From the NCBI GenBank assembly GCA_039602395.1, contig JBCNJP010000003.1:20174956-20238955 (forward strand): a DNA stretch of 64,000 nucleotides. Reading direction: 5' to 3'. The stretch is from Deinandra increscens subsp. villosa (Eukaryota > Streptophyta > Magnoliopsida > Asterales > Asteraceae). The notes beneath the pieces are model-generated. The model was not told the origin of the DNA and did not search any database. It worked only from the letters and a program-made list of their open reading frames with translations. Below, in pieces: positions 21,017 to 31,772 of this stretch (the stretch's first letter is position 1; each line of letters opens with the position of its first letter). A program made the position numbers and the translations under genes.

Positions 21017-22244
21017 ATGTCCGATTTTCAAGCATTCGCGGCTATTCAAAATTCGGTTCAGGCAACGATGCAAACAATGATTAACTATGATAATGAATTT
21101 GGAACAAGTCAGAAAGTTCCCAAATTACTCAAATTGGAAGATTATCATAGTTGGGTGACACGATTTGAAGCATTTGTTTCCGCAAATGATATCGATATGT
21201 GGTTATCATATTCCGAACAATATACATATCCTAAGGGTGAGGACGGGGAACCAATTTTTCAAAGGAAGCTTTCTGGTGAACAAAACAAAGCATATCAAGC
21301 TGAGAAAAAGGCTTATGGCACTTTAACAATGGCATTGCCTACTGATTTACTACATCAATTTTCAAGCAACTATACCGCAAAGAGTTTGTGGGATGCTCTA
21401 TTAAAGAGATGTGAAGGTAATGACCAGTATAAGAAAAGTCGACAAAAAGTGTTGAAGAAGGAATTTGACAGTTTCAAGCATTATGAAAATGAATCGATTC
21501 CAAATCTTATTGCAAGGTTTGCACATTTAATGAGTGAAATGAAGTTGGTGAATCTTACAAAAGATGAAGCTGATAAGAAAGAAAAGATCATGGAAGCTCT
21601 ACCAGAGAAGTGGGAAAATTATGTGATGATGATTACTAATGATAAGGATTATCCAAAGTTGTCTTTTAATGATCTGATTCAAAGAATCCAAGCTAGGGAT
21701 ATGGAGTTAAAAGTAAACAAGTCACTTCCTGAGCAAATTCAGAATCCTACAGTGTATTATGGCAACAATGATTCAACTTTGAATGCTGGAAAGTCTAATA
21801 TTCTTAGTTCTGCCCCTCCAACAGCATTTCTGGCAGGTAAATCTGAAACTCCAAGTTATTCATCTGCTGGTTGCACTGTGTCAATTCCTAGTTCTTTGAC
21901 TCAAAGTGCATTGTCTGTTCAAACTGTTGATGATTCTAATGCGTTGATGTCTGCATTGGTATCTTCATACTTTGGTGTTATCACTGGTGCTGTGAGTAAT
22001 GCTGAGTTAGCAAATGAAGATTACGATCAGATTGATTATGATCATTTAGAGGAAATGGATCTAAATTGGCAATATGCTATGTTGGTTCGTAGAACAAAGA
22101 AACTTTTCAATAGAACTGGTAAAAAGAGACTGAATCAGGAAGGGAAGATAGGATTGGACAAGTCTAAGGTATAATGTTATATGTGTTCAGTTTATGGTCA
22201 CTTTGCTCGAGAATGTCCCAAGTTCTGCGGAAAGTAAATTGAAG
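21017..22244 (+). pseudogene. Copia gag of copy C, stop in zinc knuckle
   Basis: The ATG at 21017 starts an open frame of 385 codons (to 22174) with a clear UBN2 domain (LTMALPTDLLHQF, LWDALLKRCEGND, ALPEKWENYV). A TAA at 22172-22174 falls immediately before the first Cys of the CCHC knuckle (CYMCSVYGHFAREC). The product would be a capsid-like protein lacking its RNA-binding knuckle. Copy A keeps this codon intact. Confidence 0.85.
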
Positions 22245-22296
22245 ATTGGTCAGCATGCACATTTAGTTTTTCATCCATCAGATAAAGCTGAAAAGG

Positions 22297-23646
22297 TTGA
22301 ACAGAAATCTGCTACTCTTGCTCATGATTGGACTGATACATTTGTGCATTCAAATGAATTTGCTTGGAATGCAGATTCAGCAATTAAAAAGAATCATACT
22401 AATCTCAATTGCTTTAACTGTTCAACATGCTGATGATGACAGTTTTTTAACTGAGTCTGATTCTTCTTCAAGTGTATCTTTGGTTCAAGAAGAATTACCT
22501 AAGATTTCTGAGATTTCAAAAGATGACGAATTTAAATGTTATATATGTGAGAAGTTGCTCAAGGAAATTGCAAGTTTTGAACAACATCGTCAAATTTCAA
22601 CTGAAGAAATTGTGGTGTTAAAGAAAGGGCTGGAGGATTTTCAAAAGAAGTATTATGAGTTGGTTCATATTCATGAAGATGTTTTGAAGGAAAAGGCTCA
22701 ATTGGCTGAAGAGTGTGAGAACGCCAAAGCTGAAGCTTTAGATGCAGCTCAAGATTTTGAAAATCTGTTTGAGAAGAGTTATCCGGTTCAGCAAAAATAT
22801 GAAGAGGCTATTGCTCTTATTGCTAAAACTGCTGTTACCGTTGAGAAGCTTCAAAATAAGATCTCTATGCTTCAAGATGAAAATGTTCTTTACAGAGACA
22901 AGAATGAAGTGTTAACAAAAGATGTTGAGATCTACAAGTAGAAGAGAGAAAATGTGCTTGAAGAATTATATGCTGAATGTGAGATCCGGAAGTTACAAAC
23001 TTATGAGTATGATGATCTCAATGCTAAATTCTTCAAGTCACAACAAGAGGTGTTTGAAGGTCAACAGAAAATTAATGACTTGAAATTGGAGATTTTGGAG
23101 TTGAAAAGACAAGTTAAGAATTGCAATTTGTCACTGACATTGCTAAATTTCTTATACAAGCAGGATCAGAGTTCAGAGAAGTCTAAGGAAGAAGATATTC
23201 ACTTGGTTCCTCAACCAGTGGATTTAATTGAAGTTACTTCTGCTCCGTTTGATCCTAAAGCTGAGGGGCATGATTACTCAAAATTTGCTACTCCACCCAA
23301 GAAGAACAAGTCTAAGTCCAAAAAGATGGAAAAGTCTTTGGGTGAAGCTCCAAAATTTGTTTCAAAGTCTGTTTTACTGGAAACTGAAAAAGTTTTTGAT
23401 AAGGTTGCTTCAAGTTCTTCATCTGCAACTGACGAAGACAAAGGATTAATTGAGAAGAATAAGCTGAAGGCTATCAAAGCAGGTGTTTCAGGAAGACCTT
23501 TCGGTGATTGGAAAATTGCTGATTGTGAAATATCTGTTCTAATTAAATTGAATTTCAAAATCAATTTTGTTTTTCAAAATGCTAAACTACGAGTATTTGT
23601 GTTGGTTGATCAATTTTTCTTGATTTTTCACTCCGTCTCATTCTGA
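22297..23646 (+). pseudogene. Coiled-coil ORF of copy C, interrupted
   Basis: Two frames, 22297-22941 and 22954-23646, are separated by a TAG at 22939-22941. Together they correspond to the coiled-coil ORF of copy A: Glu/Lys/Leu-rich heptads (VEKLQNKISMLQDEN, QQKINDLKLEILELKRQ), then a Lys-rich patch (KKNKSKSKKMEK) and an acidic tail. No second CCHC knuckle could be found after it. Confidence 0.6.
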
Positions 23647-24074
23647 GGGGGAGTTTGTTTTTGCAAAAATACAAAAATAGTGTGTTGTTTTTCAACTGGT
23701 AAAAATGAAAATCTATAAATAGAGTTGTCATTTTTAGGGGGGAGAAATTTGAAAAAGACAAAAACATTGAAAAATGAGAAATTGTATCCGACATGATTGG
23801 GAAATGATGGTACATTGGCTGACAGTGTCTGACTCATGGATAAAGTAGATGAAAAAGCCATAAGACCATTTGATCGATGTGCAAGGTAGGCTCGGCAAAT
23901 CAGAAAGTATACAAAGGTGATATACACTAAATCTGATGCTTGACCTAGTGGACAACATCTTGATACATATCTCATGATATATCAAGAAAAAGATATGTGA
24001 AAAATAAAATGAAAAGTCATTGTGTATACATGTGTTCGTTTTGCAAAGATTTAACTTGTTTGATTTTCTTTATT

Positions 24075-24301
24075 GGACTTTCTCTGCGTGTCGAAAGACC
24101 GACCTGATTGTTGTTCGTTTGACGTTCTGCTTTATTTTCTTTGGTGTTTCGTATAACTCATCGGACTTTCTCTGCGTGTACGGGAGTACCAACCTGATTG
24201 TTGTTGAGTTATACAACTTCAACTTGTTTTATTTTCTTATTTTGTTAAATCCGAGGCCTTATCTGCGTTCGAAAGATCGACCTTAAGGTAGACGATTTAA
24301 C
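24075..24301 (+). other. Three stem-loop modules (copy C)
   Basis: Counterpart of 3228-3467 in sense orientation. The module C remnant is 24075-24123: it keeps the loop core and the right arm CGTTTGAC, but the left arm is deleted. Module B arms are GTATAACT 24151-24158 and AGTTATAC 24207-24214, with an inner GTAC-ggga-GTAC. Module A arms are GTTAAATC 24244-24251 and GATTTAAC 24294-24301, with inner CCTTA and TAAGG. Stems A and B are conserved against copy A although the surrounding DNA is non-coding. Confidence 0.6.
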
Positions 24302-25022
24302 GTTCTTATTTCTTTTTGCATGGAACACAGTTGACTATATCATGGTTATAATCATTATGTGATTAAAATCACAAATGAGTTCACAAAATGTGATAAGCAA
24401 AGCATATCTGAGTGTGTCTGATAGTGTGGGGTACACTGGTCAATGCAAGCTTAGTCAATATCTTAACATATCCAGATGTTATGAGTATGATTGTGTCAGA
24501 GTTTAAAGTTGGACAAATTATATCTGCAATCGGCATGACTTGTGTGCTACAATAATCAAAATTGAAATGTAGTTCAACATGTTGTGACCAATTTGATCCC
24601 AAGTTGTGATCTTTCTCACAAAAGACAAAAAAAAAATAGTGTCTAATTCTGTATTGTTTTACTTTTGTTATCAGAAAATACCAAAAAGATTTTAGATGTG
24701 TTTTGATATAAAGTTTCTAAAAGCCAAAAAGATTTTGTTTCTGAGTTGTTTTCGATTGATCAACACGAAATACAAATTCAATTTTCAAAATCAAAATATC
24801 TTGGAGTCTCGAAGAGACATTTTGCACCAAGATTATTAATGTTGACAGGGTTCTAAGTGGGAAGAGAACATCACAACTTCAAGTCTTCTGAAGATTGTTG
24901 ATAAAGAGATTACACACGATGCAATATCAAGTATTCAAGATTGAACTCGTCGTCAAGATCGAGGAAGAGTTTGATTGAAGATACAAGATACAAATTTGAA
25001 TGGAGAAGATGATACTGCACAT

Positions 25023-25036
25023 GCCGAGGGGGAGTT
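25023..25036 (+). promoter_or_regulatory. Polypurine tract of copy C
   Basis: GCCGAGGGGGAGTT directly precedes the 3' LTR and matches the PPT of copy A. Confidence 0.8.
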
Positions 25037-25373
25037 TGTTGATACATGGTCCTTGACCGTCATGTGAAGTATCGAATACAAGACGGATCACAAGTTTGCT
25101 GAGGTCCGAACTCAGGCCGAACCTGGAGTTCGGACATGGCCGAACCTTGGGCCGAACCTGAGGTTCGGACCAGTGGGTTTCTCTAGTATAAATATGTGAG
25201 TCTTGTGTTGTATTTAGTAAGAGTTTAAGCTTCTGTGTCATATTCTCTGAGATTACTCTGTGGTTATCTCTGTGGTTAATACAAGTCATTTGTATTTACT
25301 CTTTGTGTTTCCTCTCGTATTACATTGATTTCATTACGACTAAGTAGAAGATCCACACGCTCACGCACTTTCA
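25037..25373 (+). repeat. 3' LTR of copy C
   Basis: 337 bp, same length as the 5' LTR and with about 11 substitutions against it. It is followed by the TSD TGGCA. Confidence 0.93.
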
Positions 25374-26607
25374 TGGCAACAACTGGAAGGAATGTCTGGA
25401 AGGATCACGATAAGATAAGAATGGGTTTTGATAAGAGTAAGCTCCGATGCTTCAACTGTAATGAGTATGGGCACATTGCAAGGGAATGCACCAAGCCAAA
25501 GAGGGAGAAACCAGAAGAGAAGAAAGCTGGAGATGGTAAGGGAAAGGTAGAGACAAAGGCTTTGGTTGTGCAAGATTGTGGGGAGTATCAATGGGCTTCA
25601 CAGGTAAAGGAACTCAGTCTAACTGGTACTATGATTGCTAATATGGAGAATGATGATGAAGAGGAGCATGCATTTGTGGTCACTGAAGAGAAGCTGGGAG
25701 ATGAGGAGGAGAACCTGGTTGAAGACAAGGAGGCATTTGCAGCCGAAGTTGACAACACAAAGGTATGTACTAATCCCACTGGTGCTCGTTTAATTCCTGG
25801 CCTTGGACAACTTTGGAAAATAGTGAGATAGAATTATTTGATATGCAATGTTCTAGAAGTTCGTTTAAGGGTAGATGGGAAAAGAGTGAGGAGAAAGTCA
25901 AAGCACAGAAACTAGACATAGAGAAATACCAAGCCCTTGCCACTCAAAAGTCTGTCCTGTATGACAATGCTAAGTTAGAAATAGCTGAGCTTAGAAAGCA
26001 GGTAGATGAACTTAAACATCAGAACAGTGAGTTGCAAGTGAAATTAGATGTGAATCAAATGAGAAACAAAAAAATGCTTGAAGCTAGTAAGGCTTTGTCC
26101 ACCTGCATAACTGATGTTAGATTTGGTAAGGATAGAGGAGGAATAGGAATTAGCTTTTCTGAAAAGAATAAGAATAGTGTTCCTCAACCTGTGTCTAGAG
26201 ATATAATAGGTATGATCTATGAGGAGGATCAGGTAGATAGATCTGAATCAGAAATGCATGAAGCAGGACCTCCCATGGATAGTGTTTTGGTTGGTGTGAA
26301 ACCCATGACAAAGGAGGAGTTAGAAAATGAGAAACATATGACCTATGGTGTGGGCAATCAGAATCGATCAGTGACATTCACTTATGAATCGGGTTCATCC
26401 CAGGAATCATTAAACGATAATGTTAGTTCTTCTAATGTTTTTGTTTCTTGTGCAGATGAAGTAGGGATCAAAGATGTTTCTGAGAAGGATGTTGAATGTT
26501 TGAGAGTTAAAGAGTGTTATGAGTCTAGTAGTTCAAGTTCTTATTTACCTAAGGACGATGTTTTGGCATCTGTGTCTGAACTTAATGCGTCCAAGTCAAA
26601 CAATTAA
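25374..26607 (+). pseudogene. Host Copia gag 3' part: CCHC knuckle and coiled coil
   Basis: The gag frame interrupted at 20289 resumes here. CFNCNEYGHIAREC, a canonical knuckle, lies at 25448-25489, followed by an acidic region. The frame ends at a TAG at 25829-25831. An overlapping frame (25813-26607) continues with a coiled coil (LEIAELRKQVDELKHQNSEL) and an acidic Ser-rich stretch. A frameshift therefore separates the two. The order gag, knuckle, coiled coil is the same as in copies A and C. Confidence 0.75.
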
Positions 26608-27605
26608 TGATGTCTATGTCTTCAAAACACGTTTATGATTCTAATGAAGTAGTTAATGGTTTTAAAATTCGTGTGCCCAATACTAAAGCTGGTCGTGAGT
26701 CTAAACCCAAGGAATTTGTTCCTTATCCCCAGGTTGTGTCTACCTTTAACAGAACCAACAAATTAAAATTGGAACAATTTTGTTTAATAACGCAACCTGA
26801 GAAAGTTCCAAAACATTTGATACACAAATGGGATGATAAGCCTGAATGGGAGTCATCTTACCCAAGGCGTTCATATGTTTGTAGTCATGTGAATGGGCCT
26901 AGAATTATGAATTGTTTTCAGTGTGGAAAACTAGGGCATTTTGCTGCAAATTGTTTAAATGGACCTTATCAACCATATTATCCGCAAAACCCACGGACTA
27001 GTATGTTGCAGAAAATAATGACAGGTGGAAACAAAATTCAGAAACAACAAGCTTTGTCTCAGGGGAAGCAAAGTTCGAAACCAATGAAGACTCAACAATC
27101 TAAGGTTTTTAACACTAAAACTCCTGTGACAAAGCCTGTTGATGAAAAATGGAATGTGGCCAAAACTCCAAAAACAACCTACACACCTAAAGGAGTTTAT
27201 CAAAGAAAAGATAAGATGAAATCTGAACTTGTTGAAAAACAGGTACCCAAAACAAAAGGGTTTTCTGAACCTAAAGGTAAAACAAAGGTCAAGAAACAGG
27301 TTTCAAAATCAAAAGATGTTTCTCAAACAAAACAAATTGTTCAAACAAAATTAAAACTTGAGTGGACACCTGACAAGAAACATGCCAATAAAAAGGTCAC
27401 ATCCCCACAGAAGAAACCTGCAACTGTTAAGAATTCAACCAATGTGTCAAAACCTCATAAACACACTTTGTGGAAACCAAAAGTCAACGCTCAAAGTTTG
27501 GGTGTAACTGAATTAAAATCAAGAATGTCCTTTCAATTAGTCAACTACGTTGACTCAAAGGGTGTGCCCAGATCTGTTATGGCCTGGGTACCCGACTCTA
27601 ACTGA
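26607..27605 (+). CDS. Host Copia: second CCHC knuckle and basic linker
   Basis: A 332-codon frame with a canonical second knuckle, CFQCGKLGHFAANC (26913-26954). A long Lys/Thr/Pro-rich basic linker follows (KPMKTQQSK, KGKTKVKKQ), then a tail ending VPDSN. It sits between coiled coil and protease. The second knuckle could add nucleic-acid binding to a Gag-Pol precursor. The frame overlaps the previous stop by one base, so frameshift or reinitiation would be needed. Confidence 0.65.
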   Translation: MMSMSSKHVYDSNEVVNGFKIRVPNTKAGRESKPKEFVPYPQVVSTFNRTNKLKLEQFCLITQPEKVPKHLIHKWDDKPEWESSYPRRSYVCSHVNGPRIMNCFQCGKLGHFAANCLNGPYQPYYPQNPRTSMLQKIMTGGNKIQKQQALSQGKQSSKPMKTQQSKVFNTKTPVTKPVDEKWNVAKTPKTTYTPKGVYQRKDKMKSELVEKQVPKTKGFSEPKGKTKVKKQVSKSKDVSQTKQIVQTKLKLEWTPDKKHANKKVTSPQKKPATVKNSTNVSKPHKHTLWKPKVNAQSLGVTELKSRMSFQLVNYVDSKGVPRSVMAWVPDSN

Positions 27606-27629
27606 TCTTTGATTCATGTAGGGACAGCC

Positions 27630-28230
27630 AAGAAGAACTGTCAACAATCTATGGTACGTTGATAGTGGTTGCTCCCAACATATGACTGGAGATTTATCAC
27701 TTTTGGAAGAGGTACAAGATTTTAATGGAGGAGGTGTATCTTTTGCTGGTGGAGTTGGTGGCAGGATCAGCAAGAAAGGTGTGGTAAAGAATGACAGCTT
27801 GACGTTCTCCGATGTGCATTATGTGGAGGAATTGTCACATAGTCTGCTCAGTGTTTCGTAGATTTGTGATCGAGAATATTATGTGTTGTTCAATAGCAAG
27901 GAATGTATCATTCTCAAACCTGGAGTCAAGATTCCTGAGGAGTGTATCTTGATGCGTACACCAAGGCGAGGAAATTATTATCTTCTCAACATGGGTAATC
28001 CTCCGCCTTCTGATGTGGCCTGTCTTATTTCAAAGCAAAATGAAAATCTGACATTGTAATGGCATCGTCGTCTGGGGCATGCCAACATGAAGAATCTGAC
28101 CAAGCTGCAAAGGGAGAGCATGTTAGAAACCTTCCCATCAAGGACTTCACATCAATTGAGAAGTGTGTTGCATGTGCTAAGGGGAAGCAGCACAAGTTGC
28201 CACATCGTTCTAAAATATAAACTCTATTTC
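27630..28230 (+). pseudogene. Host Copia aspartic protease and GAG-pre-integrase, broken
   Basis: The frame WYVDSGCSQHMTGD (near 27650-27690) carries the D-S-G active site of Copia proteases. A TAG follows near 27859 (SLLSVS-stop-ICDRE), and a TAA near 28057 precedes the GAG-pre-integrase motif WHRRLGHANMKNL. After that the frame slips and the region before the integrase is scrambled. The enzyme would cleave Gag-Pol in the particle, but it is inactivated here. Confidence 0.75.
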
Positions 28231-28234
28231 GTCT

Positions 28235-29005
28235 GTGTTGCAACTACTACATATGGATCTCTTCGGCCCAATGCAAGTACTAAGTATCAGCAAGTTCTCA
28301 TATTGCCTAGTGATAGTGGATGACTTCTCTCGATTTACTTGGGTGTTCTTTTTGTCAAACAAGTATGAAACTCCAGCACTTGTTAAACAGTTTGTTACTC
28401 TCATAGAGAATCAGATGAGCAAGAAAGTGAAGGCAATTAGATCAGACAATGGAACAGAGTTTAAGAATGCTGAATTGAATATGTTCTCTGGAGAGAAAGG
28501 TATAGAAAGGCAATACAGTGCACCGTACACGCCTCAACAGAATGGTGTTGCTGAAAGAAGAAACATAACACTCATTGAAGCTGCAAGAACTATGTTGTGT
28601 GAAGCAAGATTGCCAATTTTCTTTTGGGCTGAAGCAGTCACCACTGCTTGTTATGTGCAAAATCGGGTACTTTTGAACAAACGGCATGAGAAGACGCCTT
28701 ATGAGATTATTTATGGAGAAAAACCAAGGGTGGGGTACTTCAAGACTTTCGGGTGTCCTTGCATAGTTCTAATTCAGTCTGATGTGGGGAAATTCGAAGC
28801 AAAGGCTGATGAATGCTACTTTGTTGGGTATTCTGCAAATAGTGCTTATCGAGTCTACAACAAAACCACCAAAGTGATAATTGAGGCATTCAATGTTGAC
28901 TGGTTGGAAGACAATCTGACTGATGCTGGAACTGGGCCAGACTGGATCTTTGATTATGGGTCATTGTTTGAAGGTTTCAACTTCTCAAATATATTCCTAG
29001 TCTGA
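28235..29005 (+). pseudogene. Host Copia integrase catalytic core
   Basis: An open frame with the DDE core: Asp in LLHMDLFGP, Asp in RSDNGTEF and Glu in NGVAERRN, in the usual order. The Copia C-terminal signatures TACYVQNR, TPYEIIYGEKP and FGCPCIV follow. It joins the cDNA to host DNA. The frame ends about 90 bp before gap 2, and its N-terminal zinc part is frameshifted away. Confidence 0.85.
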
Positions 29006-29095
29006 GAGAAGAAGAAGACATCATTGCTCTAGCTCCTGAAGTAAGGCCATATGTGAAAAATGTTAGTGACAGTGTATCAGCAGTAATTTCAAACA

Positions 29096-29595
29096 NNNNN
29101 NNNNNNNNNNNNNNNNNNNNNNNNNNNNNNNNNNNNNNNNNNNNNNNNNNNNNNNNNNNNNNNNNNNNNNNNNNNNNNNNNNNNNNNNNNNNNNNNNNNN
29201 NNNNNNNNNNNNNNNNNNNNNNNNNNNNNNNNNNNNNNNNNNNNNNNNNNNNNNNNNNNNNNNNNNNNNNNNNNNNNNNNNNNNNNNNNNNNNNNNNNNN
29301 NNNNNNNNNNNNNNNNNNNNNNNNNNNNNNNNNNNNNNNNNNNNNNNNNNNNNNNNNNNNNNNNNNNNNNNNNNNNNNNNNNNNNNNNNNNNNNNNNNNN
29401 NNNNNNNNNNNNNNNNNNNNNNNNNNNNNNNNNNNNNNNNNNNNNNNNNNNNNNNNNNNNNNNNNNNNNNNNNNNNNNNNNNNNNNNNNNNNNNNNNNNN
29501 NNNNNNNNNNNNNNNNNNNNNNNNNNNNNNNNNNNNNNNNNNNNNNNNNNNNNNNNNNNNNNNNNNNNNNNNNNNNNNNNNNNNNNNNNNNNNNN
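29096..29595. other. Assembly gap (500 N)
   Basis: Exactly 500 N. It separates the Copia integrase from the phosphotransfer gene, so the RT/RNase H of the former and the 5' exons of the latter may be hidden here. Confidence 1.
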
Positions 29596-29707
29596 ATCGG
29601 ATTAAATTATTTTACAATAAACAAAATATATTTTTTGGATTCTACAAGTGTTTGAAATGATATTTTCACCTTCTTATAAGTTGCACCTTTTTTAATCTTA
29701 AATGTAG

Positions 29708-31397
29708 CATCGGTGCCAAAAAGGTGAAAGAAGAATGCACCCAGTTTCAAGAATGTTGCAGAGTCAGGAATACTGAAGGGTAATGATTCGAACTTTTTTT
29801 ATACACTAATACCTTATTTTGAGGCCTCCAAAATTTCTCCTAATAATTCAACTGATTGACTTAAACAAGTGATCGAACCTTATCTAAACATCTGGAGTAC
29901 TGTCTTAAGAGGGTAGCTTCAAACAAAATTTATCATTTCAAAATAAGTGCATATGTGATATTTAGCTGTTCAAAAAAGAAATTTAAACATTTGGTAGAAA
30001 ATTTCATGAAGAACAATATATACCTCATTTTGGAGCACTTAAATTACTCCTAATAATTCAATTGATTTACTGAAACAAGTAACTGAACCTTATCTAAAGA
30101 TCTGAAGATAAAACTTTCTTGATTGCAGATGCAGAAGGGCATTTCAACGAGTCAAGCAAGAGCATGCCACTTTAAAGAGAAAACTTGAAACATATTTTCA
30201 GGTTTCTTTTTAACTAATTAATTAAACTACTTTCCAAACACATATAAAGCAAACATGCATTACGACAGAGATTGAGCCTCTAAATAACGAGGAAAAATGT
30301 CAAGGTTGTGACAACGGCATGATGTTGCTATATATAGGCTCTAATGGGAATTAAGTAACGATAACATGTCATCGGAATAAGTTAAACATTTTTTTTTCTT
30401 TATATATTGTTTCAGAATAAGAAAAAAAACAAAAAATAGTTAGTTATTAATTGACTGTATACAGACAAAATATCGTCCGGATTCATTTTAAGTGCATGTT
30501 TGGCTCTCCATTTAAAACTAACTTATTGACTTATTGGTTTTTCAAAAAGTGAATAAGTTAAAAAATATGTTTGGATGGTAAAAATGACTTCTTAAAAACA
30601 ACTTTTGCAAAAGTAGCTACAAAGGTATTTTTAAAAGCCAGAAAATCATGGCTTTTGAAACAACTTTTGGATTTTGAGCTGGTAATTTACACTTATACCC
30701 TCAACTTTTGAAATAACTTTTGGTTTTTTTGTCATTTTACATAATTAAGCTAAGAAAAACATTTTTTTAAAAACAACTTCTTTACTTATTAATTTTTACC
30801 ATCACAAAAGCTTATCTAAACAACTTTTTACAAACTCATTTTAAAAAAGCTAAAAGTCAATAAGTCATTTTGCTCAAAAGGACTTTTGGACTCAAATAAG
30901 CTTTACCAAACATACCATAAATGGCGAGCTATTTTTCAGGGATCCCGTCATAGCTATGTCGTCTGGACATTCATCTAATTCGTTTTCTCAACTACCATAT
31001 AGCGACGACTCATGTTGTCGCTATAGCCTTCGTCACGATGGCATTAGTTTCTTGTAATACACAAGGGGAAAGCTTTTAAGGGGTCAGACCGGGTTTCGGC
31101 CCGGTCTATTTTTTCGCTCCGTAGTGTAAATTTATGCTCGTTCGGTCCGAAAAAAAATTATATACTTAGTCCGACCTCATTCGTCTTTATCCAGCCTCAT
31201 CCACATTTCGGCCCAAGCTTCGCCCCTGGTAGTACATGATGCATGAGTGCTAAAAACCAGTAGAATAATGAGTAATTAATGAGTATCACGTACGAAGTAT
31301 TATTGATATAAGTTTTCTATCAAAAACCATATATATACACACGATCGATTGTTGACTATTGAAAACCTTAATTCAGATCCTCAGACAAGGTTCATGA
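29708..31397 (+). CDS. Histidine-containing phosphotransfer protein (AHP family), 3' exons
   Basis: Three exons with phase-compatible GT-AG introns. 29708-29779 encodes IGAKKVKEECTQFQECCRVR and ends ...NTEG. 30129-30201 encodes CRRAFQRVKQEHATLKRKLE and ends TYFQ. 31377-31397 encodes ILRQGS-stop. The series matches the C-terminal half of plant HPt proteins, which carry phosphate from cytokinin-receptor histidine kinases to nuclear response regulators. The segment just before SIGA in this family holds the phospho-accepting His (HQ-KGS), but that exon lies in or beyond gap 2, so an active AHP cannot be told from a pseudo-HPt such as AHP6. The ILRQ-type tail suggests AHP4-like, as inference. This is the only confident host gene in the window. 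Confidence 0.78.
29806..30110 (+). repeat. Diverged direct duplication inside HPt intron
   Basis: About 90 bp at 29806-29893 (CTCCTAATAATTCAA...AACCTTATCTAAA) recurs at about 30018-30108 with moderate divergence, within the first visible intron. Confidence 0.65.
30493..30917. mobile_element. MITE-like insertion in HPt intron
   Basis: Imperfect terminal inverted repeats (GCATGTTTGG... and ...CCAAACATAC) are followed inward by partly complementary AACTTATTGACTTATTGG and GTCAATAAGTCATT stretches. There is no coding capacity. The (C)ATGTTTGG ends resemble common plant hAT-type MITEs. No clear 8-bp target duplication was found. Confidence 0.4.
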
Positions 31398-31772
31398 ATT
31401 TCTGAAGTTGGATGACGAGAATAATCAATTCATGCAAGTGGAAGAAGAATATGTTAGAGGCGAAGATCGACTATACATATATATATATATGGTTACAAGC
31501 GTTTTTATATTTGTATTTAGGTATTTATATTGGATCTTAGGTTTCTTTTCCTTATATATGTTGAATGTGACAGTTAATTGGTGATGCACAAAGTTGTGAA
31601 CTTTTGAAATCGAATAAATGGTCAAGATGATATATCGTTTTGTCGGGTCAATAGATGATATGTGGTGTATTTAGGATAACATAAAGATTGTATATCAAGA
31701 ACTACTTACGCATTATTGAATTCGCTATTCAAGAAGAAATAATAGCTCGATCTTGAAGCTTCATGTTATGTT

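Larger units (their letters stand above)
20290..25373 (+). mobile_element. Non-autonomous Copia element copy C (TR-GAG type), nested
   Basis: A complete insertion inside the gag of the host Copia. The 5' LTR is 20290-20626 and the 3' LTR 25037-25373, both 337 bp. The TSD TGGCA lies at 20285-20289 and 25374-25378. The PBS is at 20629-20640 and the PPT at 25023-25036. The interior has gag, coiled-coil frames and a 1.4-kb non-coding 3' region with hairpins, but no pol. By eye the LTRs differ at about 11 of 337 positions (about 3%), suggesting an insertion on the order of a million or more years ago if a plant LTR rate near 1e-8 per site per year applies. Confidence 0.95.
18340..29095 (+). mobile_element. 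Copia element (host of copy C), decayed, cut by gap 2
   Basis: The order is LTR end, iMet PBS (18746-18757), GTTTACGA-rich leader, gag, coiled coil, second CCHC, protease, pre-integrase and integrase. The reverse transcriptase would lie in or beyond gap 2, and no 3' LTR is seen. Copy C (20290-25373) interrupts gag. Many stops and frameshifts make the element inactive. The LTR start is uncertain (TGTTGAACTT at 18332 or TGTTGGGC at 18352). Confidence 0.82.

Noticed and set aside
24020..24286. Small plus-strand frame in copy C resembling one at 3282-3572
   Set aside because: The similarity reflects the conserved hairpin block. Frames carry no domain and are probably not translated.
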